A stretch of DNA of 64,000 nt from Streptomyces sp. TRM68416 (GCF_014596915.1 NZ_JACVWU010000003.1:310001-374000), one strand, 5' to 3'; positions 38,793-47,963 are shown, numbered from the stretch's first letter. The notes: generated by a model from the letters alone, not told the origin. Made by a program: numbers and translations.

Positions 38793-39695
38793 GTGGACGA
38801 ACGACAACTGCGCATCCTGCGCGAACTCGGCGAACTGGGCAGTGTCACCGCGGTCGCCGAGGCCCTGCTGGTGACCCCGTCGGCCATCTCCCAGCAACTG
38901 CGGCTGCTCCAGCGCTCGATCCCCGTGCCGCTCACCGAGCGCCAGGGCAGACGGCTGGTCCTCACCGACGCGGGGCAGGCGCTGGCCGGCGCGGCGGTCG
39001 AGGTGGAGACGGCGCTCGCGCGGGCCCGCGGCAGCGTCGAGGAGTTCGTGGGGCGCAACGACGGGCGGGTCTCGGTGGCGGCGTTCCACAGCGCGTGCGG
39101 GGTGTTCTTCCCGCTGCTCCTGCGCGCCCTCGCCGGCCCCGGCAACCCGGTGCTCGCGCTGGCCGACGAGGACGTGGTGCAGGACGACTTCCCGCGCCTG
39201 ACCCGCGAGTACGACCTCGTCCTCGCCCACCGGCTGGCCCACGCCGTCCCCTGGCCCGACTCGGTGACCGCGACCACCCTGCTGCGCGAACCCCTCGACG
39301 TCGCCATGCCCGCCGACCACCCGCTCGCCGCCAAGCGCCGCGTCACCCCGAACGACGTCGCGGACGAGCCGTGGATCACCGTGCACGACGGCTTCCCCGT
39401 CCTGGCCACCATCGAGGCGATCTCCGCCGCGGCGGGCCGCCGACTCCATCTGGCCCACCGCATCAACGAGTTCGCGGTCGTGGCCGAGGCGGTCGCGGCG
39501 GGCGGCGGCCTGGCCCTGATGCCCCGTTTCACGGTGCGCCCGCACCCCGCCCTGGTTCTCAAGCCCTTGACCGGCGTCCAGGCCACCCGCCACGTGGACG
39601 CCCTCTACCGCCCCGAGCGCACGGCAAGAAAGGCGTTCCGCACGGTCCTCACGGAACTGAAACGGGCAGCACGAACAATCCAAGGTGAGGTGTAA
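38793..39695 (+). CDS. LysR family transcriptional regulator
   Basis: The product has 300 residues from the GTG at 38793. The N-terminal winged helix-turn-helix (VTAVAEALLVTPSAISQQLRLLQ) is classic. The rest is a two-lobed periplasmic-binding-like effector domain (VSVAAFHSACGVFFPLLLRAL ... GGGLALMPRFTV). It most likely regulates the divergently transcribed EamA exporter. The effector is unknown. Confidence 0.92.
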   Translation: MDERQLRILRELGELGSVTAVAEALLVTPSAISQQLRLLQRSIPVPLTERQGRRLVLTDAGQALAGAAVEVETALARARGSVEEFVGRNDGRVSVAAFHSACGVFFPLLLRALAGPGNPVLALADEDVVQDDFPRLTREYDLVLAHRLAHAVPWPDSVTATTLLREPLDVAMPADHPLAAKRRVTPNDVADEPWITVHDGFPVLATIEAISAAAGRRLHLAHRINEFAVVAEAVAAGGGLALMPRFTVRPHPALVLKPLTGVQATRHVDALYRPERTARKAFRTVLTELKRAARTIQGEV

Positions 39696-39701
39696 CCCCT
39701 A

Positions 39702-39780
39702 GGGGCGCGGGGCTGTGCTGAATTTGCGGCTACCGCCGCGCGGGCGCGACAAGCCCCAACAAACCCGCAGCCGCCCACGA
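39702..39780. repeat. Structured Streptomyces-type intergenic repeat
   Basis: The sequence starting TAGGGGCGCGGGGCTGTG and including GCGGCTACCGCCGCGCGGGC is a form of a GC-rich element I recognise as recurring between Streptomyces genes. An outer pairing GGGGCT (39710-39715)/AGCCCC (39753-39758) encloses GCGGC-TACC-GCCGC. It lies between convergent genes, so it may also terminate transcription. Confidence 0.65.
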
Positions 39781-39807
39781 AACAGGAACCCCCCACCCAT
39801 TAGGCGC

Positions 39808-40671
39808 TCAGAACGAATACCACCGCACGCTTTCGTCCCCGTCCCGCAGCGAAGCGACCCGCCGCCGAAACTCCGCCAGCGCCTTCGGGTTGCTCGCCGC
39901 ATGCTGCGCCACCCACGCACAACTGGCCGTCTCCCGCGCCCCCCGCAGCACCGAGCACCCCTCCCACTCCCGCACATCCCACCCGTACGCCGAGACGAAC
40001 CCCTCATAGGCCGCCGCAGGCAACCCGTACCGGTCCCGGGACAGCGCCATGACCACGAGATCGTGCTCCCGCAGATCGAAGGAGAACGTCTCCAGATCGA
40101 CCAGCACCGGCCCGTCGGGGCCGACGTACACGTTCCGCGGCAACGCGTCCCCATGAATCGGCCCCACCGGCAGCACCGGCGTCAGCCGGGCCGCCGCCCC
40201 CGCGAAACCGTCCCTGCGCTCCCGCAGATACGCCGCGTCCGCCGGATCGATCGCGTCCCCCGCCAGCCGCAGCCAGCGCTCCACCCCGCCCAGCAGTTCC
40301 CGCGCCGGCAGGGCGAACGGCGGCGCGGGCAGGGCGTGCACCACCCGCAGCAGTTCGGCCAAATCCCGCGGCTCGGCGGGCCGTACCGGATCGGGCAGCC
40401 GGTGCCACACCGTCACCGGATGTCCCTCGACCAGCAGCGCCTCGGCAGCAGCCGCCCGCACCGCGGGCACGCCCGCCTTCGCCAGCCACACCGCGATGTC
40501 CAGTTCGCGCCGCGCCCGCTCCAGCAGCTCCGCGTCCCGTCCGACCTTGACGACCAGGTCACCGGCGGCGAACACGGCGTTCTCGCCGAGCGCGAGCAGC
40601 GCCGCGTCCCGCGCCGAACCGGGCAGCACCCCCGCCGCGGCCAGTACCTCCCGCGCCCGGGTCTCGTCCAT
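39808..40671 (-). CDS. Aminoglycoside phosphotransferase-family kinase
   Basis: The 287-residue protein starts at the ATG at 40671 behind GGAGG. Unlike the pseudokinase at 20928, its catalytic loop is intact: IHGDALPRN (H-G-D-x4-N) and the metal Asp in VDLETFSFD. Substrates in this family range from aminoglycosides to homoserine, choline and other small molecules, so no resistance should be assumed. It is divergent to the sugar ABC operon, with about 160 bases between. Confidence 0.85.
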   Translation of the reverse strand: MDETRAREVLAAAGVLPGSARDAALLALGENAVFAAGDLVVKVGRDAELLERARRELDIAVWLAKAGVPAVRAAAAEALLVEGHPVTVWHRLPDPVRPAEPRDLAELLRVVHALPAPPFALPARELLGGVERWLRLAGDAIDPADAAYLRERRDGFAGAAARLTPVLPVGPIHGDALPRNVYVGPDGPVLVDLETFSFDLREHDLVVMALSRDRYGLPAAAYEGFVSAYGWDVREWEGCSVLRGARETASCAWVAQHAASNPKALAEFRRRVASLRDGDESVRWYSF

Positions 40672-40833
40672 CGTCCGCCTCCATGTCGCCCTCGGTGAGT
40701 GGTCGTCCGTCGGCCAGTCTCGCATTCGCACAGGTCGGACCGGGTGCACGGTGGCTTGACGCCGGATGCGCCGGTCACGACCATGGCCAGGCCCCGTCCG
40801 AGATCGTCACGAGCCGCGCGAGGAGCCGATCAC

Positions 40834-41745
40834 GTGACCTTGGTGACCGCGAGGAAGCGGTCGGCGTCAGGAGCGCCCCGTGCGGGCGGAGCCTGGTTCC
40901 TGGTGCTGCCCGCGCTGATCCCGATCCTGCTGCTCAGCGTCGGACCGCTGCTGTACGGGATCCTGCTCGCCTTCACCGACTCCCAGTCGGGACGCACCCG
41001 GTCCACCCAGTGGATCGGCGGTCTCAACTTCCGGGACCTGCTGCACGACACGCTGTTCTGGGAGTCGTTCCGGATCGGGCTGGTCTGGGCCGTCGGGGTG
41101 ACCGTGCCTCAGTTCCTGCTCGCGCTGGGCCTCGCCCTGCTGCTCAACCAGGACCTCCGGCTGCGCTGGGCGGCCCGCGCCCTCGCGATCATCCCCTGGG
41201 CCATGCCCGAGGTCGTCGTCGGCGTGATGTGGCGGCTCGTCTACAACCCGGACGCGGGCATCCTCAACGAGACCCTCCGCGACCTGGGCCTCGGCGACGG
41301 CCGCGACTGGCTCAGCGGCCTCGCGACCGCCCTGCCCGCGGTGATCGTCGTGGGCGTCTGGGCGGGGATGCCGACCACGACCGTCGCCCTCCTGGCCGGC
41401 CTGCAGAACACCCCGCGCGAACTCCACGAGGCCGCCGCCATGGACGGCGCGGGCGCCTGGCGCCGCTTCCGGACGGTCACCTGGCCCGCCCTGCGCCCGG
41501 TCGCCCTCGCGATCACGGCACTCAATTTCATCTGGAACTTCAACTCGTTCGCCCTGGTCTACGTCCTGACCGGCGGCGGACCCGGCGGCCGCACCCGCCT
41601 GCCGATGCTCTTCGCCTACGAAGAGGCCTTCCGCTACGGGCAGTTCGGCTACGCGGCGGCGATGGGATGCGTGATGGTGGCCCTGGTCTCCGTCCTGCTG
41701 GCGCTGTTCCTGGCCGGACGGCTGCGCGGAGGTGACGAGACATGA
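40834..41745 (+). CDS. Carbohydrate ABC transporter permease (MalF type)
   Basis: The GTG at 40834 with GAGGAG upstream (40820-40825) gives 303 residues; an in-frame ATG at 40783 has no ribosome site. Six membrane helices and the cytoplasmic EAA loop (LHEAAAMDGAGAWRRFRTVTWPAL) identify a binding-protein-dependent permease. Its stop overlaps the next start (ATGA). It partners with the MalG-type permease and the solute-binding lipoprotein downstream. Confidence 0.92.
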   Translation: MTLVTARKRSASGAPRAGGAWFLVLPALIPILLLSVGPLLYGILLAFTDSQSGRTRSTQWIGGLNFRDLLHDTLFWESFRIGLVWAVGVTVPQFLLALGLALLLNQDLRLRWAARALAIIPWAMPEVVVGVMWRLVYNPDAGILNETLRDLGLGDGRDWLSGLATALPAVIVVGVWAGMPTTTVALLAGLQNTPRELHEAAAMDGAGAWRRFRTVTWPALRPVALAITALNFIWNFNSFALVYVLTGGGPGGRTRLPMLFAYEEAFRYGQFGYAAAMGCVMVALVSVLLALFLAGRLRGGDET

Positions 41746-42575
41746 GGACCGGCACCGCGGGCCGCATCGGCCAGTACGCCGCCCTGCTGGCCTATCTCGT
41801 GTTCCTCGCCTTCCCCTTCCTCTGGCTGATCTCCACCGCCTTCAAACCGCCCCGCGAACTCGGCAGCCTGCACCCCACCTGGATCCCCGAGAACCCCACC
41901 CTGGACAACTTCCGTCAGGCCTTCGACGAACAGCCGCTGCTGGAGGCGGCGTCGAACTCCCTGATCGCCGCGGCCTCGGCGGCCCTGATCGCGGTGGTGA
42001 TCGCGACCCCGATGGCCTACGTCATGGCCCGGCACCGCACCCGGCTCGCCCGCGCCGCCACCGGCTGGGTGGTCGTCAGCCAGGCCTTCCCACTCGTCCT
42101 GGTGATCATCCCGCTGTTCCTGGTGCTGAAGGAACTGCGGCTGGTCAACTCCCTGTTCGGGCTGATCCTGGTGTACGTCGTATGGGCGCTGCCGTTCGCG
42201 CTGTGGATGCTCGCCGGATACGTCCGGGCCGTGCCGGCCGAACTGGAGGAGGCGGCCGCCGTCGACGGGGCCGGGCGGTTGCGCACCCTCGTCTCGGTGA
42301 CCGCGCCGCTGCTCGCGCCGGGGATCGCGGCGACCGCGATGTTCGCCTTCGTCACCGCCTGGAACGAGTTCTTCTTCGCGCTGGTCCTGCTGAAGTCCCC
42401 CGAGAAACAGACCCTGCCGGTGATCCTCACCCACTTCATCGGCGCCGAGGGCGTCGCCGACCTGGGCCCCCTGGCGGCAGCCGCCTTCCTCGCGACGCTG
42501 CCCTCCCTGGTCGTCTTCGCCGTCGTCCAACGAAGGATCACGGGCGGCATGCTCGCCGGGGCGGTGAAGAACTGA
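41742..42575 (+). CDS. Carbohydrate ABC transporter permease (MalG type)
   Basis: The 277-residue protein is translationally coupled on both sides (ATGA upstream, TGATG downstream). It has six helices and the EAA motif (LEEAAAVDGAGRLRTLVSVTAP), with the family's FPFLWLISTAFKP near the N-terminus. With the preceding MalF-like protein it forms the membrane channel of a sugar importer. The operon lacks an ATPase, so a shared MsiK-type ATPase probably energises it, as for many Streptomyces sugar importers. Confidence 0.92.
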   Translation: MRTGTAGRIGQYAALLAYLVFLAFPFLWLISTAFKPPRELGSLHPTWIPENPTLDNFRQAFDEQPLLEAASNSLIAAASAALIAVVIATPMAYVMARHRTRLARAATGWVVVSQAFPLVLVIIPLFLVLKELRLVNSLFGLILVYVVWALPFALWMLAGYVRAVPAELEEAAAVDGAGRLRTLVSVTAPLLAPGIAATAMFAFVTAWNEFFFALVLLKSPEKQTLPVILTHFIGAEGVADLGPLAAAAFLATLPSLVVFAVVQRRITGGMLAGAVKN

Positions 42576-43846
42576 TGCGCGCGCGATGGATCCTCGTCCT
42601 GCTCCTGCTGCTGGCCGGCTGCAGCAGCGGCCCCGCCGAGAACGACGGCCGGATCACCCTCCGCTTCCAGTCCCTGGCCTGGCAGCAGGAGTCCGTCCAG
42701 GTCAACAAGGAGCTGGTGAAGGAGTGGAACGCCACCCATCCCGACATCAAGGTCGAGTACGTGCAGGGGAGTTGGGACAGCGTCCACGACCAGCTGCTCA
42801 CCTCCTTCGAGGGCGGTGAGGCACCCGACATCATCCACGACGCCTCCGACGACCTCGCGGACTTCGCCTACGGCGGCTATCTCGCCGACCTGACCGACCT
42901 GCTGCCCGCCCGCCTGAAGTCGGACATCCCGCAGCGTAGTTGGGAGACGGCGACCTTCGGCGACGGCATCTACGGGGTGCCCTTCCTCCAGGAACCGCGG
43001 GTGATCGTCGCCAACGCCACCTGGCTGAAGGAGTCCGGTGTACGGATTCCGACCCCCGAACGGCCGTGGAGCTGGCCGGAGTTCCGACGGATCACCAAGG
43101 AGCTGAGCGGAGTGGGGAAGTACGGCGTGGCCTGGCCCTTGAAGGACCCCGTCTCCGCCACCCTCAACCTGTCGCTGTCGACGGGCGGACAGCTGTTCCA
43201 CCGGGGCGCGGACGGCAAGGTGACCGTACGCTTCGAGGCCGGTGACGAGGTGATGCCGCGTACCGTGCACGACCAGGTCACCAGCGACCGCAGCGCCTCG
43301 CCCACCACCCTGGGCAGCGGCGGCTCGGACACCCTGCCCGGCTTCTTCGGCGGCAAGTACGCGATGGTCCCGCTCGGCTTCTCCTACCGCCAGCAGATCG
43401 TGCAGCAGGCGCCGGAGGGCTTCGACTGGCAGGTGCTGCCCGCCCCGGCGGGCGCGGACGGGCTCACCCAGGGCGTCAGCCCGCAGACGCTGTCCATCGC
43501 CGAGGACAGCCCGCACCGCCGGGAAGCGGCCCGCTTCCTCGACTTCCTGCTGCGCCCCGAGAACATGGTCCGCCTCGCCCTCGGCGACTGGATGCTCCCC
43601 ACCGGCACCGAGGCACTCAGGGACCCGGCCCTGCGCACCCCCGAGCACGACTGGGCGACCGGCACCGCCCTCGCCCCCCACCTGCGCTCCGCACCCGCCC
43701 AGTCCGTGCGTGGCTATCCGGAGTGGAAGGACAAGGTCGCCACCCCCGCCTTCCAGGAGTACTACAGCGGAGCCATCGGCCTCGGCGAGCTGCGCGAACG
43801 GCTGGAGGACGACGGCAACCTGGTGCTCGCCCGCTACCAGCGCTGA
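42575..43846 (+). CDS. Sugar ABC transporter substrate-binding lipoprotein
   Basis: The protein has 423 residues from an ATG sharing one base with the permease stop. A lipobox LLLAGC lies at residues 11-16, and the mature part is an MBP-like family 1 binding protein (ITLRFQSLAWQQESVQVNKEL, APDIIHDASDDL, YGVPFLQEPRVIVAN). The ligand is probably an oligosaccharide but cannot be specified. It is the last gene of the three-gene operon. No regulator gene of the LacI or ROK type lies next to it. Confidence 0.93.
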   Translation: MRARWILVLLLLLAGCSSGPAENDGRITLRFQSLAWQQESVQVNKELVKEWNATHPDIKVEYVQGSWDSVHDQLLTSFEGGEAPDIIHDASDDLADFAYGGYLADLTDLLPARLKSDIPQRSWETATFGDGIYGVPFLQEPRVIVANATWLKESGVRIPTPERPWSWPEFRRITKELSGVGKYGVAWPLKDPVSATLNLSLSTGGQLFHRGADGKVTVRFEAGDEVMPRTVHDQVTSDRSASPTTLGSGGSDTLPGFFGGKYAMVPLGFSYRQQIVQQAPEGFDWQVLPAPAGADGLTQGVSPQTLSIAEDSPHRREAARFLDFLLRPENMVRLALGDWMLPTGTEALRDPALRTPEHDWATGTALAPHLRSAPAQSVRGYPEWKDKVATPAFQEYYSGAIGLGELRERLEDDGNLVLARYQR

Positions 43847-43964
43847 GGCAATTCGGTTGTCCACGGCCTTGGAAGCCCTGACCGGCCCGGGGAGCCACGC
43901 CCGCTGACATCGGCGCGGGCGCACCAGAACCTCCCTACCCCTCCCGACCGTTCGCAGCCGGCCG

Positions 43965-44160
43965 CGGTACGAGTGGCGGCTGGTCGGACGCGTCGACCGG
44001 ACGCGGTTCCGGCCCGCGCCCCGCGTCGACGCCGGGGTCCTGCGCATCGAGCGCCGCCCCACCCCGCTGCTCGACCCCGCCGGGCTCGTCGGCTGGCGGC
44101 ACCTGGTCGAACCGGGCCTCTCGGGGTCGGTGGCCGCGGCTGCACGAGGTGCTCGCGAAC
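43965..44160 (+). pseudogene. Remnant of an Erm-type 23S rRNA adenine methyltransferase (C-terminal fragment)
   Basis: In the + frame starting with the TAC at 43968 the translation reads [20 protein letters not shown] followed by [15 protein letters not shown]. This is the C-terminal signature of the Erm/KsgA methyltransferase family. No N-terminal SAM-binding motifs and no start codon are present upstream to 43847, so only about 60 codons of a roughly 260-codon gene survive. In S. lividans an intact lincosamide-resistance methylase gene, lrm, directly precedes mgt. Here mgt follows the fragment, so this looks like a decayed lrm. The frame is in phase with mgt and unbroken by a stop. Confidence 0.75.
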
Positions 44161-44176
44161 AGGGAGGCATTATGAG

Positions 44177-44206
44177 TTGCACGAGACGTATCGTCTCGTT
44201 TAGGGT
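44177..44206 (+). promoter_or_regulatory. mgt promoter with embedded palindromic operator
   Basis: TTGCAC (44177-44182) and TAGGGT (44201-44206) are separated by 18 bases and would start transcription at about 44213-44214, at the ATG of mgt, giving a leaderless message. The spacer holds a perfect inverted repeat ACGAGACG-TAT-CGTCTCGT (44181-44199), typical of a TetR-class operator, so repression by occlusion is likely. Confidence 0.6.
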
Positions 44207-44213
44207 CCTCGGC

Positions 44214-45416
44214 ATGACCACTCCCGCACACATCGCCATGTTCTCCATCGCCGCCCACGGGCACGTGAACCCCAGCCTCGAGGTGATCCGCGAGCTCGTG
44301 GCGCGCGGGCACCGGGTCACCTACGCCATCCCGCCCGCGTTCGCCGACAAGGTCGCCGAGACCGGCGCCGAGCCCAGGCTCTGGAACTCCACCCTGCCCG
44401 GCCCCGACGCCGACCCCGAGGCCTGGGGCAGCACCCTGCTGGACAACGTCGAGCCGTTCCTGGCCGACGCCATCCAGGCGCTGCCGCAGCTGATCGAGGC
44501 GTACGAAGGCGACGAGCCGGACCTCGTCCTGCACGACATCACCTCGTACCCGGCCCGCGTGCTCGCCCACCGCTGGGGCGTACCCGCGGTCTCCCTCTCG
44601 CCGAACCTCGTCGCCTGGGACGGCTACGAGGAGGAGGTCGCCGCGCCGATGTGGGAGGAGCCGAAGAAGACCGAGCGCGGGCAGGCCTACTACGCCCGCT
44701 TCCACGCCTGGCTGGAGGAGAACGGGATCACCCGGCACCCCGACGCCTTCGTGGGCCGCCCGGCCCGGTCCCTCGTCCTCATCCCCAAGGTGCTGCAGCC
44801 CCACGCCGACAGGGTGGACGGGACGGTCCACACCTTCGTCGGCGCCTGCCAGGGCGACCGCACCGCCGAGGGCGACTGGCAGCGGCCCGCCGACGCCGAG
44901 AAGGTGGTGCTCGTCTCCCTCGGCTCGTCCTTCACCAAGCAGCCCGGCTTCTACCGCGAGTGCGTCAAGGCCTTCGCCGACCTGCCCGGCTGGCACCTGG
45001 TGCTCCAGATCGGCCGGCACGTCGACCCCGCCGAGCTGGGGGACGTACCCGACAACGTCGAAGTACGCTCCTGGGTACCGCAGTTGGCGATCCTGAAGCA
45101 GGCCGACCTGTTCGTCACCCACGCCGGCGCCGGCGGCAGCCAGGAGGGGCTGACCACGGCCACCCCGATGATCGCCGTACCGCAGGCCGTGGACCAGTTC
45201 GGCAACGCGGACATGCTCCAGGCGATCGGCGTCGCCCGCAGGCTCGACACCGAGGAGGCCACCGCCGAGGCCCTGCGCGCAGCGGCCCTCGCCCTGGTGG
45301 CGGACCCCGAGGTCGCCCGGAAGCTGAAGGAGATCCAGGCGGAGACGGCCGAGGAGGGCGGCACCCGACGCGCCGCCGACCTCATCGAGGCCGAACTGCC
45401 CGCGCGTCGGGCATGA
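44214..45416 (+). CDS. mgt: Macrolide glycosyltransferase
   Basis: The 400-residue protein ([20 protein letters not shown]) closely resembles S. lividans Mgt, as I recall it, over the full length. It is a GT1-fold enzyme with the C-terminal nucleotide-sugar motif [24 protein letters not shown]. Mgt transfers glucose from UDP-glucose to the 2'-OH of the macrolide sugar, inactivating the drug. An in-frame ATG at 44172 behind AGGGAGG would add 14 residues, but it precedes the -10 box; 44214 matches the known N-terminus and a leaderless start. An Erm remnant lies directly upstream. Confidence 0.93.
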   Translation: MTTPAHIAMFSIAAHGHVNPSLEVIRELVARGHRVTYAIPPAFADKVAETGAEPRLWNSTLPGPDADPEAWGSTLLDNVEPFLADAIQALPQLIEAYEGDEPDLVLHDITSYPARVLAHRWGVPAVSLSPNLVAWDGYEEEVAAPMWEEPKKTERGQAYYARFHAWLEENGITRHPDAFVGRPARSLVLIPKVLQPHADRVDGTVHTFVGACQGDRTAEGDWQRPADAEKVVLVSLGSSFTKQPGFYRECVKAFADLPGWHLVLQIGRHVDPAELGDVPDNVEVRSWVPQLAILKQADLFVTHAGAGGSQEGLTTATPMIAVPQAVDQFGNADMLQAIGVARRLDTEEATAEALRAAALALVADPEVARKLKEIQAETAEEGGTRRAADLIEAELPARRA

Positions 45417-45468
45417 CGAGAGGCAAGTCGGTACCCGCGCGTCGGGCATGACGAAGGGCCCGTCGGTA
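45399..45468. repeat. 35-bp tandem duplication across the mgt stop codon
   Basis: Units 45399-45433 and 45434-45468 match at 31 of 35 positions, with the first 21 bases identical. The first contains the mgt stop codon and the second repeats it downstream. The second unit also forms part of the following terminator stem. Confidence 0.85.
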
Positions 45469-45488
45469 CCCCCGTCCCGACGGGCCCT
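45455..45488. terminator. Terminator between mgt and the MMPL gene
   Basis: AGGGCCCGTCGG (45455-45466) and CCGACGGGCCCT (45477-45488) form a perfect 12-bp stem with a 10-base loop between convergent genes. Confidence 0.8.
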
Positions 45489-45501
45489 GCTCAGTGCGGA
45501 G

Positions 45502-47766
45502 CTACACCCCCACGGGCTCCGCCTCGTCCTTCCTCTCGTGCGCCACGACCTCCGGCGCCTCGTCGTGCGTCATGTCCGGCAGCCAGCGCAGGGACTTCGG
45601 CAGGTACCAGTTGCGCTCGCCCAGCAGCGCCATGACCGCCGGGAGCAGCACGCCCCGGATGATCGTCGCGTCGATGAGCACCGCCGCCGCCAGGCCGACG
45701 CCCATCTGCTTCATGGACTGCATGGACAGCGTGCCGAAGATCGCGAACACGGCGACCATGATGACCGCGGCGCTGGTGACGACACCGGCCGTGGTGACCA
45801 CCCCGTGCTGGATCGCGTCCTTCGTGTCACGGCCCTTCAGCCGTGCCTCGCGGATCCGCGAGACCACGAACACGTGGTAGTCCATCGACAGGCCGAACAG
45901 GATCACGAACAGGAACAGCGGCAGCCAGGTGACGATGGCGCCGACGCCCTCCGCGCCCACCAGGGACGCGCCCCAGCCGTGCTGGAAGACCGCGACGAGG
46001 ATGCCGTAGGCCGCCCCCACCGAGAGCAGGTTCAGCACGATCGAGGTGACCGCGATCGTCAGCGAGCGGAACGACAGCAGCATCAGCAGGAAGGCGAAGA
46101 CGACGACGAAGGCGAAGACCGGGGCGACCGCGCCGGTCAGCTGCTCGTTGAAGTCGTGGCTGCCGGCGACCTGCCCGGTGACCGGCGCCTCGACCCCGTC
46201 CACCTTGCCGAGCGTGGCCGGACGCACCTCGTCGCGCAGCTTCACCAGGCTCGCGCCCGCCTTGTCGAGGTCGGATCCGCCGACCAGCGGGACGTACACG
46301 AAGGCCAGGTTCTGCTCGTCGTGCACCTTGATCTCGACCGGGCCGCGCGAGGCACCCGAGGCGACGGCCTCCTTCTTGAAGTCGGCGAGCGCGCCCTGCA
46401 CCTTGGGCGAGTTGATGTCCTCGGCCTTGACGACCACCTCGGCCGGCTCGGAGCCGCCGGGGAAGGCGTCGTTGACCCGGTTGTACGTCTGCACGATCGG
46501 CAGCGAGTCGCCGAACTCCTGGTCCAGCGTGAGGTTCTGGGTCTTCATCCCCAGCGCGGGTGCGGCGACGGCGAGCAGCACACCGGCCGCCACGACCACC
46601 GACATCACGGGCCGCTTCAGCACACCGCCGAGCACGGCCGTCCAGAACCGGCTCTCCGGGTTGACGCCGCCGCGGCGCTTGCGGCGCAGCTTGCTCTCCG
46701 GGTGCAGGAAGGGGATACGGCCCTTCTCCACCCGGTGCCCCAGCAGCGACAGCAGCGCGGGAAGGACCGTCACCGAGCCCACCATGGCCACGGCGACGAC
46801 CATCAGCGAGGCCAGACCCATCGCCTCGAAGTCGGCGATACCGGTGAACAGCATGCCCGCCATCGCCACGCACACCGTGACACCGGAGACGACGATCGCG
46901 CGGCCACTGGTGGCGGCGGCGATCCGCAGCGCCGTCTGCGGGTCGCGCCCGGCGGCCCGCTCCTCGCGCTCCCGGCGCAGATAGAACAGGCAGTAGTCGA
47001 CGCCGACGGCCAGACCGACCAGCAGCATCACCGAGTTGGCGACATCGCCCATCGGCATCACATGGCTGACGATGCCCATCAGACCCATCGTCGCCATGAT
47101 CGCGGTGATCGCCAGGAGCACCGGCAGCAGCGCCGCGACGAGCGCGCCGAAGGCGATGAGCAGAATGCCGAGGGCCACGGGCACGGCCGAGTACTCGGCC
47201 TTCTGGAAGTCGTCCCCGAACGCGTCGTCGAACGTCTTCATCATGCTGGCGCTGCCGATCTGCTCGATCGTCAGCGACGGGTTGTCCTTCTGGACCTTCG
47301 CCACGGCGTCCAGCACCGGCTCGACCCGCTCGCCCGCGGTCTCCGCCTCGCCGCGCATGTCGAACTGCACCAGCGCGCTGCGGCCGTCCTCGGACACGGT
47401 GTCCGCGTCGTACGGCGAGGTCACGTCCGAGACCTCGCCGGTGGCCCGCACGGCGTCCATGACCGCGGTGACCGCGGCACGGAACTCGGTGTCGGTGGCC
47501 TTGAGACCGCCGTCCTTCGCCTGGACCAGGACGGTCTCACCGGCCGGCTCGTCGATGCCGGCGTCATCGATGATCTGCGCGGCGGCCTTCGTCTCCCCCT
47601 TCAGCGCCTGGCTCTCGTCCACGTCGACCCGGCCGGCCGCCGAACCGAGCCCCATCGCCAGGACGACGAACAGCACCCAGATCCCGACGGCAGCCCATCG
47701 GTGCCGGGCGCTCCAGCCGCCGGCCCGTGCGGCCAGCCCCCGCACCCGTATGTCTCCGTTCCCCAT
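45502..47766 (-). CDS. MMPL/RND family transporter
   Basis: The protein has 754 residues from the ATG at 47766. There are twelve predicted membrane helices in two halves, each with a large extracytoplasmic loop after the first helix. The proton-relay Asp-Tyr pairs are GVDYCLFYL (TM4) and SMDYHVFVV (TM10). Actinobacterial MMPL proteins export lipids, siderophores or hydrophobic drugs. Position opposite mgt suggests, weakly, a role in antibiotic or metabolite export. No adjacent TetR regulator is present. Confidence 0.9.
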   Translation of the reverse strand: MGNGDIRVRGLAARAGGWSARHRWAAVGIWVLFVVLAMGLGSAAGRVDVDESQALKGETKAAAQIIDDAGIDEPAGETVLVQAKDGGLKATDTEFRAAVTAVMDAVRATGEVSDVTSPYDADTVSEDGRSALVQFDMRGEAETAGERVEPVLDAVAKVQKDNPSLTIEQIGSASMMKTFDDAFGDDFQKAEYSAVPVALGILLIAFGALVAALLPVLLAITAIMATMGLMGIVSHVMPMGDVANSVMLLVGLAVGVDYCLFYLRREREERAAGRDPQTALRIAAATSGRAIVVSGVTVCVAMAGMLFTGIADFEAMGLASLMVVAVAMVGSVTVLPALLSLLGHRVEKGRIPFLHPESKLRRKRRGGVNPESRFWTAVLGGVLKRPVMSVVVAAGVLLAVAAPALGMKTQNLTLDQEFGDSLPIVQTYNRVNDAFPGGSEPAEVVVKAEDINSPKVQGALADFKKEAVASGASRGPVEIKVHDEQNLAFVYVPLVGGSDLDKAGASLVKLRDEVRPATLGKVDGVEAPVTGQVAGSHDFNEQLTGAVAPVFAFVVVFAFLLMLLSFRSLTIAVTSIVLNLLSVGAAYGILVAVFQHGWGASLVGAEGVGAIVTWLPLFLFVILFGLSMDYHVFVVSRIREARLKGRDTKDAIQHGVVTTAGVVTSAAVIMVAVFAIFGTLSMQSMKQMGVGLAAAVLIDATIIRGVLLPAVMALLGERNWYLPKSLRWLPDMTHDEAPEVVAHERKDEAEPVGV

Positions 47767-47963
47767 GACGGGCTTGCCCCCTCGTGCACGGTGACGGCCC
47801 CCTGCCCTCACCTTTCGTTTCGAAGGTATGGGCCGGATAAAGCCATCTCGTCGTGCTGCCCGGTGAAGTGGGACCGGCGGGAATCATCCCCCTGGATACC
47901 GGCTCCTCCCCACTGGGGAGGAGGAGGCCCCTTACATCTACCCGGGTCGCATATCGTGGCCGG

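Noticed and set aside
40682..40725. A DasR-like site (AGTGGTC...GGCCAGT) before the sugar ABC operon
   Set aside because: The halves do not match the consensus or each other well enough.
43847..44213. An intact erm/lrm resistance gene
   Set aside because: Only the C-terminal motif is present; no SAM-binding motif, start codon or adequate length upstream, so it is called a remnant.
44172..44213. Starting mgt at the ATG at 44172, which has a good AGGGAGG
   Set aside because: That start precedes the best -10 box and adds 14 residues not found in the remembered S. lividans Mgt; kept only as an alternative.
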